A DNA stretch of 7,460 bases, taken from NCBI GenBank assembly GCA_020718525.1, contig DYRX01000216.1, positions 1 through 7,460 of the forward strand, in the 5' to 3' direction. Shown here piece after piece: positions 6,882 to 7,460 of this stretch. How positions within the stretch are numbered: position 1 is the stretch's first letter; each line of letters opens with the position of its first letter. The stretch comes from Victivallis vadensis. GTDB lineage: Bacteria > Verrucomicrobiota > Lentisphaeria > Victivallales > GWF2-50-93. Under the pieces are notes generated by a model. It saw only the letters and a list, made by a program, of their open reading frames with translations, had not been told where the DNA came from and searched no databases. The position numbers were made by a program, and so were the translations under genes.

Positions 6882-7193
6882 TCTGGAAGCAATCCCGCAG
6901 GCATCCTGCTTTATATTGTTCAGGACAGTCAGTCAAGATTGCCGCGCACTTTGAGACTGACATCGCATGAAATTTGAAATCAGAAGACGTTTCTTCCCTG
7001 CTGGAGTAGGCGCAGAGGCGATTTTCATTAAGGGGATAGCGGCAACGAAAGACTACCGTAGCGACATGGAGCATTTTCGGTATTCTCGAGTCTTTAGCGA
7101 AAGTGTATCCCGCTTGTCCACGGCTCAGGAAAACGTAAAATCCGATTTGTCCTTGTCTGTCTTTTCGGCTGATGCGAACTTCGCAAATGGGGG
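6882..7193. other. Intergenic stretch without a supported gene
   Basis: Apart from the weak hairpin, I see no supported gene. A plus-strand frame from ATG 6967 stays open for 102 codons to 7275, but it has no clear ribosome binding site and no recognisable domain. Its last 27 codons overlap the better-looking 47-codon ORF in another frame. A second partial dyad (TCAGTC at 6929-6934 with GACTGA at 6955-6960) lies just before it. No promoter stands out. Confidence 0.4.
6897..6920 (+). terminator. Weak hairpin with T-rich tail after the SPFH operon
   Basis: GCAGG (6897-6901), loop CAT, CCTGC (6905-6909) is followed directly by TTTATATTGTT. The stem is only 5 bp with a 3-base loop, but the T-rich tail and its position 15 bases after the stop at 6881 fit a weak intrinsic terminator. 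An alternative outer pairing of AAGCA with TGCTT competes with it. Confidence 0.35.
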
Positions 7194-7337
7194 ATGGAGG
7201 AAAGACCGACTGGACTCAATCTCGACGAAAGGAGCTACTTCGCTCTGGCGGTCATCGTATTCGTCTTCCTGCTGATATTCCTGCCAGTTATTCTGAGGAG
7301 GGGAAAGTCCGCAGTAAAACGGAGGGGGAGAAGATAG
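7194..7337 (+). CDS. Small single-span membrane protein, 47 residues
   Basis: ATG 7194 opens MEERPTGLNLDERS, an acidic N-terminus. A pure hydrophobic segment, YFALAVIVFVFLLIFLPVIL (15-34), follows, and then a strongly basic tail (RRGKSAVKRRGRR). The stop is TAG 7335-7337. The charge distribution predicts one membrane helix with N-terminus outside and C-terminus in the cytoplasm. The sharp acidic-hydrophobic-basic architecture is unlikely to arise by chance out of frame. The weak point is initiation: the G-run (7189-7193) touches the ATG, closer than normal for a ribosome binding site. No other ATG, GTG or TTG in frame precedes it after the stop at 7170. I do not recognise the family. It lies about 310 bases after the SPFH genes, probably beyond a weak terminator, so shared function is a guess. 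Confidence 0.5.
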   Translation: MEERPTGLNLDERSYFALAVIVFVFLLIFLPVILRRGKSAVKRRGRR

Positions 7338-7460
7338 CGGTGAATCCTCACTACTCGAAAGCTATCAGGCGATAGCCTTTCCACTGGAAGACGTTTCTTT
7401 TGGTATTTCCGAGAATGCATCTTTTCATCTGCATGAATCCTGCAAAGGCTTGGGTTACAG
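7318..7460 (+). CDS. Open frame without a clear start, running off the window
   Basis: After a stop at 7315-7317, frame 1 is open to the window end. It reads plausibly protein-like, including ESYQAIAFPLEDVSFGISEN. It has no ATG, GTG or TTG before the end region. A purine-rich site (GGAGGGGGAG, 7321-7330) lies nine bases before GTG 7340, but that GTG is in another frame which stops at 7373-7375 after 11 codons. Either the gene has an unusual start, or a frameshift near the 7361-7376 hairpin separates start from body, or the frame is open by chance. Confidence 0.2.
7361..7376 (+). other. Small hairpin after the 47-codon ORF
   Basis: GCTATC (7361-7366), loop AGGC, GATAGC (7371-7376) is a perfect 6-bp stem. 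It can be extended by flanking AAA and TTT past one bulged C. No long T-run follows, so terminator activity is doubtful. It lies within an open frame running to the window end. Confidence 0.25.

Noticed and set aside
6967..7275. Plus-strand open frame of 102 codons after the SPFH genes.
   Set aside because: No clear ribosome binding site, no recognisable domain, and its end overlaps the better-structured 47-codon membrane ORF. Kept only as an alternative.
6983..7399. Exact 13-base repeat GAAGACGTTTCTT at 6983-6995 and 7387-7399.
   Set aside because: One exact 13-base match between two places in a window of this size is close to chance expectation, and the flanks do not match.
1..7460. CRISPR arrays, tRNA or rRNA genes, insertion sequences, phage attachment sites.
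   Set aside because: I found no regularly spaced repeats, no cloverleaf, no transposase frame with terminal inverted repeats and no integrase.

Overview
The window (7,460 bases, moderate GC) looks like bacterial chromosome from a Gram-negative organism. It is dominated by one tightly packed plus-strand operon. The operon holds a P1B-type (heavy-metal family) ATPase followed by three different SPFH/band-7 membrane proteins of the HflK/HflC type. Multiple HflK/HflC paralogues next to a metal ATPase, with an HflK fused to a polytopic membrane domain, remind me of the Planctomycetes-Verrucomicrobia-Lentisphaerae group. That placement is from memory of the style of such loci; no marker gene in the window proves it.

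Layout. Positions 1-62 may hold the last codons of an upstream gene. About 500 bases without a convincing gene follow. They contain a perfect 24-base GC-rich palindrome (probable terminator), an imperfect direct repeat with about 30-base spacing (possible operator) and a weak promoter candidate. The ATPase (564-2438) overlaps the first SPFH gene (2435-4483) by ATGA. That gene encodes seven predicted membrane segments followed by an HflK-like domain. Next comes a possible 13-codon micro-ORF (4488-4529), itself joined by ATGA to an HflC-like gene (4526-5515). A second HflK-like gene (best start 5550, end 6881) closes the core. Downstream are a weak hairpin, about 300 bases without a clear gene, a 47-codon ORF for a single-span membrane protein (7194-7337), another hairpin, and an open frame without a start that runs off the end.

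How the genes may work together. In the well-studied HflK/HflC system, two SPFH proteins anchored by an N-terminal helix form a periplasmic cage around the FtsH protease. Here the positive-inside pattern also predicts periplasmic SPFH domains for all three proteins. Tight coupling to a P-type ATPase suggests that an SPFH assembly of three subunit types organises, protects or regulates the pump. This is inference. No FtsH, metal regulator or chaperone is in view. The pump itself is unusual: it has no N-terminal metal-binding domain and its last two membrane helices lack the standard copper and zinc ligands. Its transported ion therefore cannot be assigned.
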